From assembly GCF_001640805.2 (NCBI RefSeq), contig NC_066835.1:23178172-23242171 (forward strand): a stretch of 64,000 nt of DNA, in the 5' to 3' direction. The number at the start of each line of letters is the position of its first letter. The stretch's first letter is position 1. A program made the position numbers and the translations under genes. Source of the DNA: Lates calcarifer (Eukaryota > Chordata > Actinopteri > Centropomidae). Below are positions 1 through 10,158 of this stretch, one piece after another. The notes under the pieces are model-generated. The model was given only the letters and a program-made list of their open reading frames with translations. It was not told the origin of the DNA and made no database searches.

Positions 1-1291
1 CTGACGCTGACGACAGCAGCCGCAGAGGTGATGGTTCGATTCCCTCCTCACAGCTTCACCTGTCGACCTGATGGAGCAATCAATAAACAGGAAGTGTCTG
101 TTCAGACTGAGGCTGTGATCAAGTCCTCAACAATAACATTTCTGTCTCCACATTAACAAATTAAAACTGTCCTGAACTCAGTCACTAAAACCTGCAGCTG
201 GACTGACTCCCTCTTCTTCTACATTCAAATACAGATCACAGCCTCACAAGGCGCCTGTTTAACATACAAACCAGGACTATTTGATCCATCGGTCTGAAGT
301 CCCTGATTCGACTCAAAACCATCAGTCAACAACTCGTAACTTTTTTCATCTGCCTCACAAACAGCTGCAGCAACAGGCTGCGACTTGTTCCTGTCGTCCT
401 CAGGTGTCAGGTGAGTTCTACCTGCTGAGAGCTGCACAGGTGAAGCAGAAACCAGCGGAGAGTTCAAACATCATCATCTGTTCTCACTATAACGCAGTCG
501 AACTGAAAACACAAACCTGAGTCACTGACTAAACTCAGTCGGATACAAACATCTGGCCCAGACCAGATCTGACATTTACAGACGTCCTCAGACCTTGAAC
601 ATCAAAACCTAATTTCAGACTTTACAAGGACCTGGAGAACCTGGATAAAGGAGCAGGTTTTGGTGACCTGACCGTGGTGATGAAAGCTGGTAGATTATTC
701 CTCTCTCCCAGCAGAGGATCACAGACCTCCAGCTGCACTCAGAGCCATCGTCCAATCAGAGACGAGCTGCAGCGGCGTCCAGGGAACCTTTAATTCCTGC
801 GTCGATCAGACGCACGGAAATTATCCACGAGTATCAGAGACAGGATGGCATTTAGCTCAGAGCGCCCAGAGATAAGACGCATTAATTACACACACACACA
901 GACACACACACAGTCGAGCAGAGAATCTGAGTCCTGTCGTTAGAGAACGGGTCAGAAACAACATGGCTGCTGGGTTCAACTCATGTTTACACTTTTCACT
1001 TGCACTGTTTACATCAGTGTTTTTATTCAGTTCAGGAGAAAGAATATTTTAAACTGAACGTTTTTTTGTTGAGTGAAATAAAGAGTCTGAGTCAAACTGA
1101 AGCTCAGACTCTCTCTCCTTCAGCAGCATGAACTAAACCTCCTCCACAAACTGACCACAGAACAGTTCTTCTCATGTGTAAACTTTAACCCGACAGGATC
1201 AGCAGCAGGATGATGTCATCACAGCGTCCAATGACTGAGCTGCACTCAGCCCATGTGACTGACCTGTGGCTCAGTCTGAAGCTCTGAGGTC
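1..1291. other. Left-edge stretch with no recognisable gene
   Basis: No finger motif, head motif, RNA gene or transposase fragment was recognised in this stretch on either strand. Short open frames near 225-520 have no family signature and are treated as chance. The stretch holds only a CA-rich simple repeat and AT-rich intergenic sequence before the 3' end of the minus-strand ZNF copy. Confidence 0.5.
891..912. repeat. CA microsatellite
   Basis: An interrupted run of CA dinucleotides. A second short CA run lies at about 1302-1313, just past the end of the broken minus-strand ZNF copy. Confidence 0.8.
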
Positions 1292-2243
1292 TCACCAACA
1301 CACACACACGATAGACGGAGCAGCCGAACGGTTTCTCTTCAGAAAGTAACTGTAGCTGAATGTTTTACCACAGTCAGAGAAGCTGAGTGGTTTCTCCTGA
1401 AGGGTCTCTGGTCTCAGTCCTGTCGTCATCACTGACATCTGTCTCAGAAGAGTCCTCAGTCTGAGGCTGTAAACATGGGTTTGGACCTGGGTTCCTGTCT
1501 GGTCCTGGTCCTCCACAGTCCTCTCTGTTCTCTGAGGACTGAGGTTTCTCTTCATCATCTTCACTCTTCACAGGGACAGGAGTGAAGGTGAACTTGGTGA
1601 TATCAGCCTCCTCCAGCCCTTGAAGCTGCTCTCCCTCCTGACTGCTCCACACTTCCTCCTGTTCCTCTTTAATGTGGGGGGGCTCTGGGTCCTCCTGGTC
1701 CAGACTGGGGCTCCACTCCTGCTGCTCAGGGGGAACCTCTTCTTTCCTCAGCAGCTGCTCAACATCTGCAGGAAACAGAGGAAAATGTAGAGACAGAAAC
1801 TTGACCTCAGGACAGTTTATTGTCTTGTTTTAAAGTGTAACATGGTCGTCAGTGAGCAGCTGCAGCTCTGGCTCTGTCTCTGCTTCTTGTCTCTGTGGGT
1901 TCATTCAGCACTGAGCAGCTCTGACTACATGTTACTGTATCAGCTACCTCCCAGTCCTCAGGCTTCACCTGCTCACTGACAAACACCACACACAGTCTGA
2001 CATGGAAAAGCTCAGCAGATGTTTTTCCTCAGAGAACAGAGAGGACAGACCTGCTGTGTGTAACTGAACCTGAGGGTTGAAAACAGCGTCCAGTAGTTTG
2101 CGTTGTCGCTGGTTCTCCTGTTTTGAACGACAAAGTTCCTCCTCGTACTCCGCTATCGTTCTTTCAAACAGCCCAAATATCTCTTCAGCAGCCGCAGTGA
2201 GTCTCTGCTTCACCAACGCTCTCAGCATGTGGACTTTAGACAT
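1292..2243 (-). pseudogene. C2H2-ZNF copy with intact head but no working fingers
   Basis: Exon 1 (2243-2051) starts with [15 protein letters not shown] and encodes the helical N-terminal domain. It ends in a phase-1 donor (G|GTCTGT). Exon 2 starts at 1765 (CTGCAG acceptor) with [11 protein letters not shown] and the acidic head containing [10 protein letters not shown] and PVKSEDDEE. The spliced frame is 585 nt and stops at 1374, giving 194 residues with no zinc finger. The finger remnant [13 protein letters not shown] survives only in another frame (1292-1440). It has lost its histidine pair and runs straight into a second linker. Splice sites and head are intact, so a finger-less protein could still be made. 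The broken array argues for a pseudogene. Exon 1, intron and head are almost identical to the gene at 12627-13913. Confidence 0.75.
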
Positions 2244-2364
2244 TTTCACACAATCACAAACACTTTTCCTTCACACACTCCGTCACTGACTCACTGAGAC
2301 TCCCAGCGCTCACTCTCACTGGCAGCTCCGTCTCTGAGCTCCATCCCTGTGGTCTTAAATGTGG

Positions 2365-2383
2365 ATCATCATCATCATCATCA
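2365..2383. repeat. ATC trinucleotide repeat
   Basis: About six ATC units lie just upstream of the minus-strand ZNF copy, between it and the divergent plus-strand copy. Confidence 0.8.
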
Positions 2384-2780
2384 TAAGAAGAAGGAGAATT
2401 GATCCACATTAATGTGATGAAGATAAACAATGAGGGAGAGTAACTAAGTACATTTACTCAGATACAGGTGGTTGAGGTACTTGTACTTCACTGGAATATT
2501 TATTTAGTTTTTCATTCATTTCAATTTTCATTTGAATTCTGTTATTTATTATTTTTCTTTATTTGTTAACTGTCAGACTGATGATGGTATTCATCATTTC
2601 TTATACTCTGATACTTGTACTTGTAATGGAGTACAGTCAGAGTGTGTAGTTGTACTTTCAGACCAACAGATCTGAGATGAAGGTGAATGGGTTTTAAAAA
2701 GCAACGGGGGGAGGAGGGGCTGCTGCCGTCTGACGGAGCGGGAGGAGCGGCCTGAGGAGGAGCAGACGGCCAAACTGAAA

Positions 2781-3322
2781 ATGTCCAAGATCCAGAGTCT
2801 AAGAGCGGCGGTGATGCGGCGGCTGACCGCGGCCGCGGAGGACATCCTCGGCCTGTTCGAGAGAAGCATCGCGGAATACGAGGAGGAGCTGAACCGGCAA
2901 CGGAGGCTGCTGGAGGCAGATCTGAGGCCGGCATCTGTGATAAGATCAGCTCAGACTCCATCAGTGTGTTGGTGAGTCCTCGCAGCTTCGTCCAACAAAA
3001 CTTCAGTCGACCGTCAATTCTATCAGCAACAGAGGGAGTAACACAAAGAAACAGTTTCCCTGCTCTTGCTGCGGGAAAACGTTTGGCTACAAAGACTCTC
3101 TGCTCAGACACACAAGATGTCACACGGGAGAGAAACCATTCAGCTGCCCGGTCTGTGGCAGACGGTTCAGACCGAGGAAATGTGGGACAACATATGGTCG
3201 TTCACACGGGAGAGAAACCGTTCAGCTGCAGCGTGTGTGAACAGAGATTCAGCTGGCGAAAACAACTCAAGAAACACAAGTGTGGCGGTCAGAGCAGCGG
3301 TAAACTGACATCAGAGGGGTGA
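2781..3322 (+). pseudogene. Frameshifted short C2H2-ZNF copy
   Basis: It opens with MSKIQSLRAAVMRRLTAAAE and [16 protein letters not shown], the helical domain, in a CpG-rich setting (2700-2930). The acidic head that should follow is missing, and the frame stops at 2975. A first finger ([21 protein letters not shown] region, from about 3060) is in a different frame. A 1-nt change inside the next finger (about 3173-3180) shifts the frame again. The last finger (about 3232-3290) is the H-x-C capping type, QRFSWRKQLKKHKC. An AATAAA follows at 3512. At least two frame breaks and loss of the head make this a pseudogene. It is divergent from the minus-strand copy at 2243. Confidence 0.75.
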
Positions 3323-3730
3323 TCAATAATCCGTTTAAAAACATGAAGGAGAAATACATCAATTCTAACAGTTTTTAAAGTGAATCTTATAAATGTGCCT
3401 TTGATTGGTATTTGGCACAACACCATGTAAACTGCAACAATAACAATGAGGTCACATGTGAATAGCTCTCCATCAGAGGTTTAAACCTGCAGCTCAGCGT
3501 TTATCAGAGCAAATAAAAAATTAGAATAAGACTCAGATCTTTCAGAGCAGCTGGAAACGGGCAGGTTTTTATCTTTAATATAAACTGCGTAACTAATTAC
3601 TGTGTGAATGTGTTTCTGATGGAAGTGACAGGGAAGAAAATCCTGATATTTTACTCAGAGATGAGTTATTCTGTGAGATCGTTTCAGAAAAATCTAAACT
3701 GTAACTGTCTTGTCCACTTTCTGCCACATT
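3323..3730. other. AT-rich spacer, nothing recognised
   Basis: It contains the AATAAA at 3512-3517, which may end the frameshifted copy upstream. No other coding or repeat signature was seen. Confidence 0.4.
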
Positions 3731-3830
3731 CATCTGTTTATCTGTTTATTTATCTGTTTGAATAAACAGATGAATAAACAGATAAACAGATGATTATGTA
3801 TCTGTTTATCTGTTCATCTGTTTAATTATC
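3731..3830. repeat. Alternating inverted ATCTGTTT repeat (hairpin)
   Basis: Bases 3731-3759 are built of ATCTGTTTATCTGTTT units. Bases 3764-3792 are their reverse complement with one mismatch, leaving a 4-base loop (GAAT). A third arm of the first type follows at about 3799-3825, so the middle arm can pair with either neighbour. It lies about 115-210 bp upstream of the promoter core of the next gene. Confidence 0.85.
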
Positions 3831-3943
3831 ACATGTTTCATCATATTCGTGGATTTCAGAGTCTGCTGTAAATATCAGAGGTCATTTCACACACTGCTCT
3901 AACTTCTCTGTTTTTAGTGGTGAAAATCTGTCATCGATGGGAC

Positions 3944-3970
3944 TTTTATTTTGAAACGTGACCCGGAAGT
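3944..3970 (+). promoter_or_regulatory. Shared ZNF promoter core (T-rich block plus ETS-like site)
   Basis: The sequence TTTTATTTTGAAACGTGA runs directly into CCCGGAAGT about 105 bp before the ATG at 4075. Close relatives of this block lie upstream of most other first exons in the window. ACCGGAAGT matches the ETS/GABP-type consensus; binding is inferred. Confidence 0.6.
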
Positions 3971-4074
3971 TATCCATTGTATCTCGTTGCATTTTGAAGA
4001 AACCTCAGGTTTTTCAGTTAAATCAACGATAGAAGCGACAGGATCTGTGAGAGTTTGTTACCTGAGAGTAGAAA

Positions 4075-4243
4075 ATGTCCAGGCTCCAGAGTCTGAAGGT
4101 CTTCGTCAGCCAGCGGCTCACTGCGGCTGTGGACGAGATATTCGGACTTTTTGAGAAAACAATCAGCGAGTATGAAGAGGAGCTGAATCGCCGCCATCGG
4201 AGAATGCTGGATGTGGTTTTAACTCCTGAAATAAAACAGAGAG

Positions 4244-4275
<32 letters not shown>

Positions 4276-7200
4276 CCTGCTGGAAACACGTCCGCTGTTC
4301 CGTTCATTTCACTGCTAAGCTAACCTTAGCTAAGGTTAGCTGTTAGCCGCAGCTAGCTCCTGCAGCTTCACAGACAGGCCGAGGAGACACGAGCAGAGAC
4401 TGACTAACTCTGGACTGATGGTATTTATTATTGATCATTGATGTGTAACTTCTAGATAATCGATTAATGTCAGGAATCAATAACTGAATTATCAGGTTAT
4501 TACAGAGGTTAAAGCTCAGGCCCGTGTCTCTGTATCTGAACACGATTCACCTCATCAGTTACACTCAGTGTCCATTTCATTAGGGACACCTGAGAATCAC
4601 TCACACACACATCCTCCTGCGTTCATCTCTGTCAGATTCATCAGAGTTGTTTCTGTAACTTGCTGGTCACATGATCAGATACTTTTGACCAGCTTCCTGT
4701 GTGAGGTCACAGTCTGGTCGATGGTAGAGGTGTCAGGGAGGACGTCGCTGGTTCCTCTTGGTTTTATTTGTATAGTAAGTTCTTTTGTTTGGACACATTA
4801 ACTTCAGTTCACCTGCCTGACACCAGCTGCTCTGCAGTGACCAGTATCTGATCATTTAACAGCTTGGTTCCACCACAGCACAAAGAGCACAAACAAGCTA
4901 AATAAACCTCCTCGTGGCTGGAATCATCTCTCAGACCGAGGGCTGCACCATCACCTCACACACACCATCTTTAAACAGCTCTGATGAATAAAGCAGCAGC
5001 ACCAACATGTTCTCTGACTGTAAACACTGACTGATCCACCTGCTCTGATCAGGCTCCATGATAACGATGATGAACTGATTATTGATTAAATACATGGATC
5101 TGCTTCTGGATCAAACCCTCAGTGTGTTTGTTACTCAGAGGTCAAAGGTCAGACGTTCTCCATCGTGTTACAGTGTCAGTGAATGCTGATTTCCTGAATT
5201 CACTCCTTGAATTTCAAATTAAAAGCTTCTTGTTGAGTTCAGCTCAGTGAATGTTTCCCTCCTCACCTGCAGATGGCGCTGCTGACTATAAGTACGTTGC
5301 TGCCGTGTTTCACTGTGAATCATCAACCAAAGGGCCTGATTTCAGACAGGAGCACATCAGCTGGAACATCTGTCGCTTGTTTCTAAATAAATCAGACGTA
5401 AATACAAATGACAAAACCAAGGGTTAAATATCAAGAGCAAAGTGTGGAAATATGTTTCAGTACTTTGGGTAAACTCATGTTTTAATCTGCTGGTTCAACA
5501 GACCATCAGACCACCTGTTGATAACACCTGTCCCACCTGAGCTGGTGTTTCCAGCTGCTGCACTGATGTTAATCATGTAGAAATTTTAAATTACGTCATT
5601 ATTTCATCTTTTAATTTAAATCATTTGGTTTTTACTTCATCTCTTCTTTAAACACCTGATTTCACACCAGGTCACAGGTTTCAAACAGTTTTACTGTGGA
5701 AAAGGAAAACTGCAGAACTTATTAATGATTAACTGATTATTATCAACATGGTTGATTATCAATTAAGTAAATTGCTTAGAATTTACATCCCCATCATTCA
5801 CAGAATATCTGTGTTCACATTGTTGAAAATGTGTGAATATTAGAAACTGCAATAAAAGCACCACTGACTGTGACCTCAGTAAGAAACAGCTGATCTCTGA
5901 CAATAAAAGACTGGACTTCACCACAGACGTCATAACAGCTGCATGCAGACATGTTCAGACTCTGTCTGAAGATAAAAGGTTGACTTTACCTAAAGTACAA
6001 AAACATGTTTTCTTACTTTTCTCTGTGCATGTTAGATTTATTTACATAGGACATTAAATCAGTTTACTAAACTATCAGGAAACATAACATCAGTCTTTAT
6101 GCAGATGACACACTGACGTTTGTTAAAAAAAACAAACAGGTCATTATGATTGATGAACCCTCTTCCTGTTACGTATCAGTAACGGGGATGTAACAGCTGA
6201 TTACACAGCCTATCACACTGTGACCTGCTCACTTCACATGTTTCCCACAGGTTGTTTTAGCTTCACTCCACTAATCCAAACCACAAACATAACAACAGTT
6301 AGTGTGAGCACAGCCACTGTCTCCTTTAACAGGTTTATATCTGGGGAATCCAGTTTCCTTGGCACATCACTGATATGTCTAACTTCAGCTGATTTACACT
6401 CGTAGTTTTCCACAATCTGTGTCTCTGTCTCTGACCTGCAGATGTTGAGCAGCTGCTGAGGAAAGAAGAGGTTCTTCCTGAGCAGCAGGAGTGGAGCCCC
6501 AGTCTGGACCAGGAGGACCCAGAGCCCCCCCACATTAAAGAGGAACAGGAGGAAGTGTGGAGCAGTCAGGAGGGAGAGCAGCTTCAAAGGCTGGAGGAGT
6601 CCAACATTGTTCAGTTCCCATCATGCCCTGTTCCTGTGAAGAGTGAGGATGAGGAGGAGAGACCTCATCATAACCAGACTGAGCCTCCAGCCAGCAGCTC
6701 AACTGGACAGGTGGAAACAGAGGCTGATGGAGAGGACGGTGGAGGACCAGAACCAGACAGGAACTCGGGTCCAGACAGTTATTTACAACCATTTAGTGAA
6801 GACAAGGCTTCAAACTGCTCTGAACCTGAGACTGAGATTAGCGATGATGAGTGTAAGGAAACCATGGGACCTCAGCCAAGGTTTCTCTCTAACGTCCCTG
6901 TGAGTGACGCTGCCAAGAAGTTATTTATCTGCTGTGAATGTGGTAGAAAGTTTGGTCGTAAGGACAGTCTGCGGCGACACATGAGGTATCACACAGGAGA
7001 GAAACCATACAGCTGCTCAGTTTGTGGTAAAAGATTTTCCCAGAGGCCAAATTTAATCCGTCACATGAGATGTCACTCAGGAGAAAAACCTTTCAGCTGC
7101 TCATTTTGTGACACAAGTTTCGCTGTGCGCAGCGCTTTGGTAAACCACATGAGGATCCATACTGGGGAGAAACCATTCAGCTGCTTATACTGCGAGAAAA

Positions 7201-7433
7201 GCTTCACACAAAAGGGAGGTCTGAAAAAACACATGACGGTCCACACAGGAGAGAAACCGTACAGCTGCCCCGTGTGTGACAAAAGTTTCTCTCAAAAGGC
7301 AAATCTGACGTACCACTTCTCGGTGCACACGGGACAGAAACAGTTCAGCTGCAGCGTCTGTGACAAACGCTTCACGTGGCAGTCTCAGGTCAAAAGCCAC
7401 AAGTGTGTGGGTGAGAGCAGCAGCAGCAACTGA
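4075..7433 (+). CDS. C2H2 zinc-finger protein, 6 fingers, helical N-terminal exon
   Basis: Predicted join(4075-4243, 6442-7433), 386 residues. Exon 1 (MSRLQSLKVFVSQRLTAAVD..) encodes the amphipathic helical domain with EYEEELNRR. Its G|GTCTGT donor is phase 1. Exon 2 follows CCTGCAG and starts [18 protein letters not shown]. The head carries [10 protein letters not shown] and PVKSEDEEE. It then diverges from the other genes of the cluster (LEESNIVQFPSCPVP), so this is an older or unconverted copy. Fingers occupy about residues 220-380: five classical C2H2 fingers joined by TGEKP linkers, then a sixth that ends KSHKC (H-x-C). It is probably a nuclear DNA-binding regulator; its target is unknown. 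AATAAA lies 27 bp after the stop. The 2.2-kb intron shows no gene. Confidence 0.85.
4244..4275. repeat. GTCT tetranucleotide repeat at the exon 1 donor
   Basis: The first GTCTGT is the predicted 5' splice site, so the donor itself is the start of the microsatellite. A copy of this repeat also follows the exon-1 fragment at 46739. Confidence 0.85.
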
Positions 7434-7460
7434 AGCTGCACAGCTGCTGCTTCACCTGTA

Positions 7461-7466
7461 AATAAA
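7461..7466 (+). terminator. Poly(A) signal of the 6-finger gene
   Basis: An AATAAA hexamer lies 27 bp after the TGA at 7431-7433. Confidence 0.7.
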
Positions 7467-8042
7467 CTGAACATGGTGTTTTCTGTCTGAGTGGATTCAT
7501 GACTGAAGACAGGATGAGAAACTCTGAACGTTTTCTGAAGCAACATCAGTCTCTGATGAGTTTGTATATAGACACAGTTACAGTTCCCTTTGGCTGCAGT
7601 GTTTTCCTTTTCTCTTTCAAGTCTCTGTGTTTGAATGTGTTTAAACTGACTTTTAAACTTTTAAAACCTGGTTTCTCAGAGCTCAGATCAGTCAAACCAG
7701 TGTACGTGGACATGAACCATGAAACAAATTATTTACCAGCCCAAATGTTTTAGACAAAAAATAAATCCTGTAAATGTTTCTCACGTTGACAGACGTACCG
7801 GGAGTTAATGACCTTACTGCTGTGAGTCAGACCTTCAGCCTGATGATGAACGATGATGAGGGAGTTGGTTCAGTTCTTAGTGTTGTGATGATGTTTCAGT
7901 CCAGTCGCAGAGAAGAACGATCAGACGAGGTGAATCCAGAGTTTATGAATCCTGATATTCAGCGTTACGTCACTTGATCAACATCTGGACCTGAGTTACA
8001 GATGTTTCCTGACCACCTGCAAGTGAACGTCTGTGATTTCAC
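7467..8042. other. Spacer before the mariner fragment
   Basis: No ZNF, RNA or transposase motif was recognised. Bases from about 8020 may be the upstream end of the mariner remnant in another frame (QVNVCDF resembles a mariner segment), but this is weak. Confidence 0.4.
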
Positions 8043-8258
8043 CACAGAGCAGTCTGGGAGGATCTGCATCAACAGGCCCAAGACGACCGAAACTTCCTGT
8101 CGAGGATCATCATCGATGAGGAGCACCGAGTCTATGGCTTCAACCCAGAGACCAGACAGACTGAAGTGGAGCGTCAGGTCAGGAGCAGGTCCATCGGTTT
8201 CTTTGACGTTTGTGAGGTTGTGCATCGTGAATTTGTCCCCACGGTCAGACTGTTCTGA
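8043..8258 (+). mobile_element. Mariner-like transposase fragment (decayed)
   Basis: One frame is open here and reads AVWEDLHQQAQDDRNFLSRI, then IIDEEHRVYGFNPETRQ, then IGFFDVCEVVHREFVP, ending in a stop. The order matches the catalytic region of mariner-type Tc1/mariner transposases (NFLSRIITGDESW-YGYDPET-like, then VFFDIEGIVHHEFVP-like). The expected GDE catalytic aspartate region reads IDEEH. The inter-motif segment is shortened, and no terminal repeats were found. It cannot be active. It lies between the 6-finger gene and the exon-less promoter copy. Confidence 0.7.
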
Positions 8259-8616
8259 GAGAGGACTGTGGCCTGATGACAACGTGATGATGAGCTCCCT
8301 CACAGCAAGGTGAAAGGTCACCTGCACCATATTGCCGCACCGAACATGGAACAGTAACTGCTGTGATGGTTTGATAGAAGGTAGCTTTGTTATTAGAGAT
8401 GAATGAACAATTACTGGATCTGTATGAAGATAATGAAATAAAAATCACAGTTTTATATTGAATAATCTTCAGGTGTTTTGTTGTTTATGAATCTAATAAA
8501 CTGGTGTGAGATTCATCGAACGTGTCAGAGGTTAAATCTCTTCACATACAGAAATTAACAGAATGTGAATAAAAACTTCTCACGTCTGAACATCCTCAGA
8601 CCAAACACAGACACTC

Positions 8617-8915
8617 AGCTACCTTCCAGTCCTCAGGCTTCACCTGCTCAATGACAAACACCACACACAGTGTGACATGGAAAAGCTCAGCAGATATGTT
8701 TCACACAATCACAAACACTTTTCCTTCACACACACTCTGTCACTGACTCACTAAGACACCCAGCGCTCACTCTCACCGGCCGCTCCGTCTCCAGCTAACA
8801 TGCTAACATGCTAAGCTAAATTCGGTAGCTTTGTAGGAAACCGGAAGCCGAGCTCATTCAGAGAAAAGCTGAACAACACAGAGTCCGGTTCAGACTCTCA
8901 GAGACTCTGACGGTC
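8617..8915 (-). pseudogene. Promoter and intron flanks of a ZNF gene with exon 1 deleted
   Basis: Compared with the gene at 12627-13913, this stretch keeps the intron side (CAGCTACC..CAGTCCTCAGG) and the 5' leader (TTTCACACAATCACAAACAC onward). About 220 bp between them, including all of exon 1, is missing; the break is at about 8696-8700. The leader part (8700-8915) is an inverted copy of about 9946-10158, the leader of the plus-strand gene at 10159. No exon 2 was found on its left, so it is a relic. Confidence 0.7.
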
Positions 8916-8960
8916 ATTATGTTGGATGGAATCTGCTACTGTCAGTTCACATCTGATCAC

Positions 8961-9060
8961 TTCCGGTATCTTCTTCTCCTCTGATGTTTATTAGCAGTTG
9001 GCAAACATCAAATTGGTGCGTTACTGCTACCTCCTGGTCTGGAGTGTGGACCAAAATAAA
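8961..9060. repeat. Dispersed fish repeat fragment
   Basis: The text around TCTTCTTCTCC, GTTTATTAGCAGTTGGCAAAC and CTCCTGGTCTGGAGTGTGGA matches, from memory, a short repeat very common in teleost genomes and usually seen in non-autonomous elements. The class is not assigned. Confidence 0.4.
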
Positions 9061-9816
9061 AACAGAAAAATCCTGAAATAAAACTAAATCTTTGTTGTTT
9101 TGTGGAAACAATTCTGAGGTTTTGAATCAGCAGCAGTCGTCAGCTCTGCAGGTGTTTATGTGAGTAGAAGAGTTTAGTCCAGTGGGTCCAGGTCTTCTAT
9201 TAAACCACAGTCCTGTTCTCTCCTGTAACGTTAACTCACTCTGATGATTTCTGTGTGAATCCACACAAACATCACAGCGTCTCAACATCTGATGATGGAG
9301 GAAATTCAAGCTGAAAAATAAAAGTAATGAACTTTCAGCACTGTGAGAATCCGGAGGATTTTTTGTTTCCCATGTGTCCACAGGTCAGACTGTCGGCACA
9401 GAGACCAGGATGTCCAGCTGCCGGTCATGTCAAGTCTTAGATGATGTTTAAATAAAGATTAATACGATTCATTCATTCATCTGTTTCATTTACAATAAAC
9501 CACAGTTAGTTTCACTCACTTCACCGTCTCTGTTCTCATGTATTAATGTTTGCTGAAGCATCTACTGAGCTCTGCAGGTGCGGGTCTCCACATGTGACTG
9601 AGGTTCAAACTGTTCAGTCATTTTAACATTTAAACTAAATAACATCTTCAGACGCAGTCGGCTGAAGATGTTATTAAAGACAGAAGTAAAGGGGCTGTTT
9701 ATTTTTCTGTCAGAACATTAACAACGTTTTAACAAGTTTAAAGTTAAGGGTCAAACTGAAACTCAATGAATGATATTTTATTTTCCTGGTTTTGTAGTTT
9801 CCGCATCGCCACTGCT
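9061..9816. other. Spacer between two head-to-head ZNF promoters
   Basis: No coding or RNA feature was recognised. With the flanking inverted leaders, this is the centre of a large inverted repeat (arms of about 210 bp, spacer of about 1 kb). Confidence 0.4.
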
Positions 9817-9850
9817 TCTTATTTTGAAGCAACAAACGTGACCCGGAAGT
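9817..9850 (+). promoter_or_regulatory. Shared ZNF promoter core
   Basis: CTTATTTTGAAGC is followed by AACGTGACCCGGAAGTA about 310 bp before the ATG at 10159. The right half is nearly the same as the block at 3944-3970. Confidence 0.6.
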
Positions 9851-10158
9851 ACTCTTCCTGCGGCGGTGTTAGCAAAATGTCGCCCGGTCCGAACATCAAC
9901 ACGGTATCCGCTCTTTTCTGTGTCTCTGACAAACAGGATGAGTGAACCGTCAGAGTCTCTGAGAGTCTGAACGGACTCTGTGTTGTTCAGCTTTTCTCTG
10001 AATGAGCCCAGCTTCCGGTTTCCTACAAAGCTACCGAAGTTAGCTTAGCATGTTAGCATGTTAGTTGGACGGAGCGGCCGGTGAGAGTGCTCGCTGGGAG
10101 TCTCAGTGAGTCAGTGACGGAGTGTGTGTGAAGGAAAAGTGTTTGTGATTGTGTTCAA

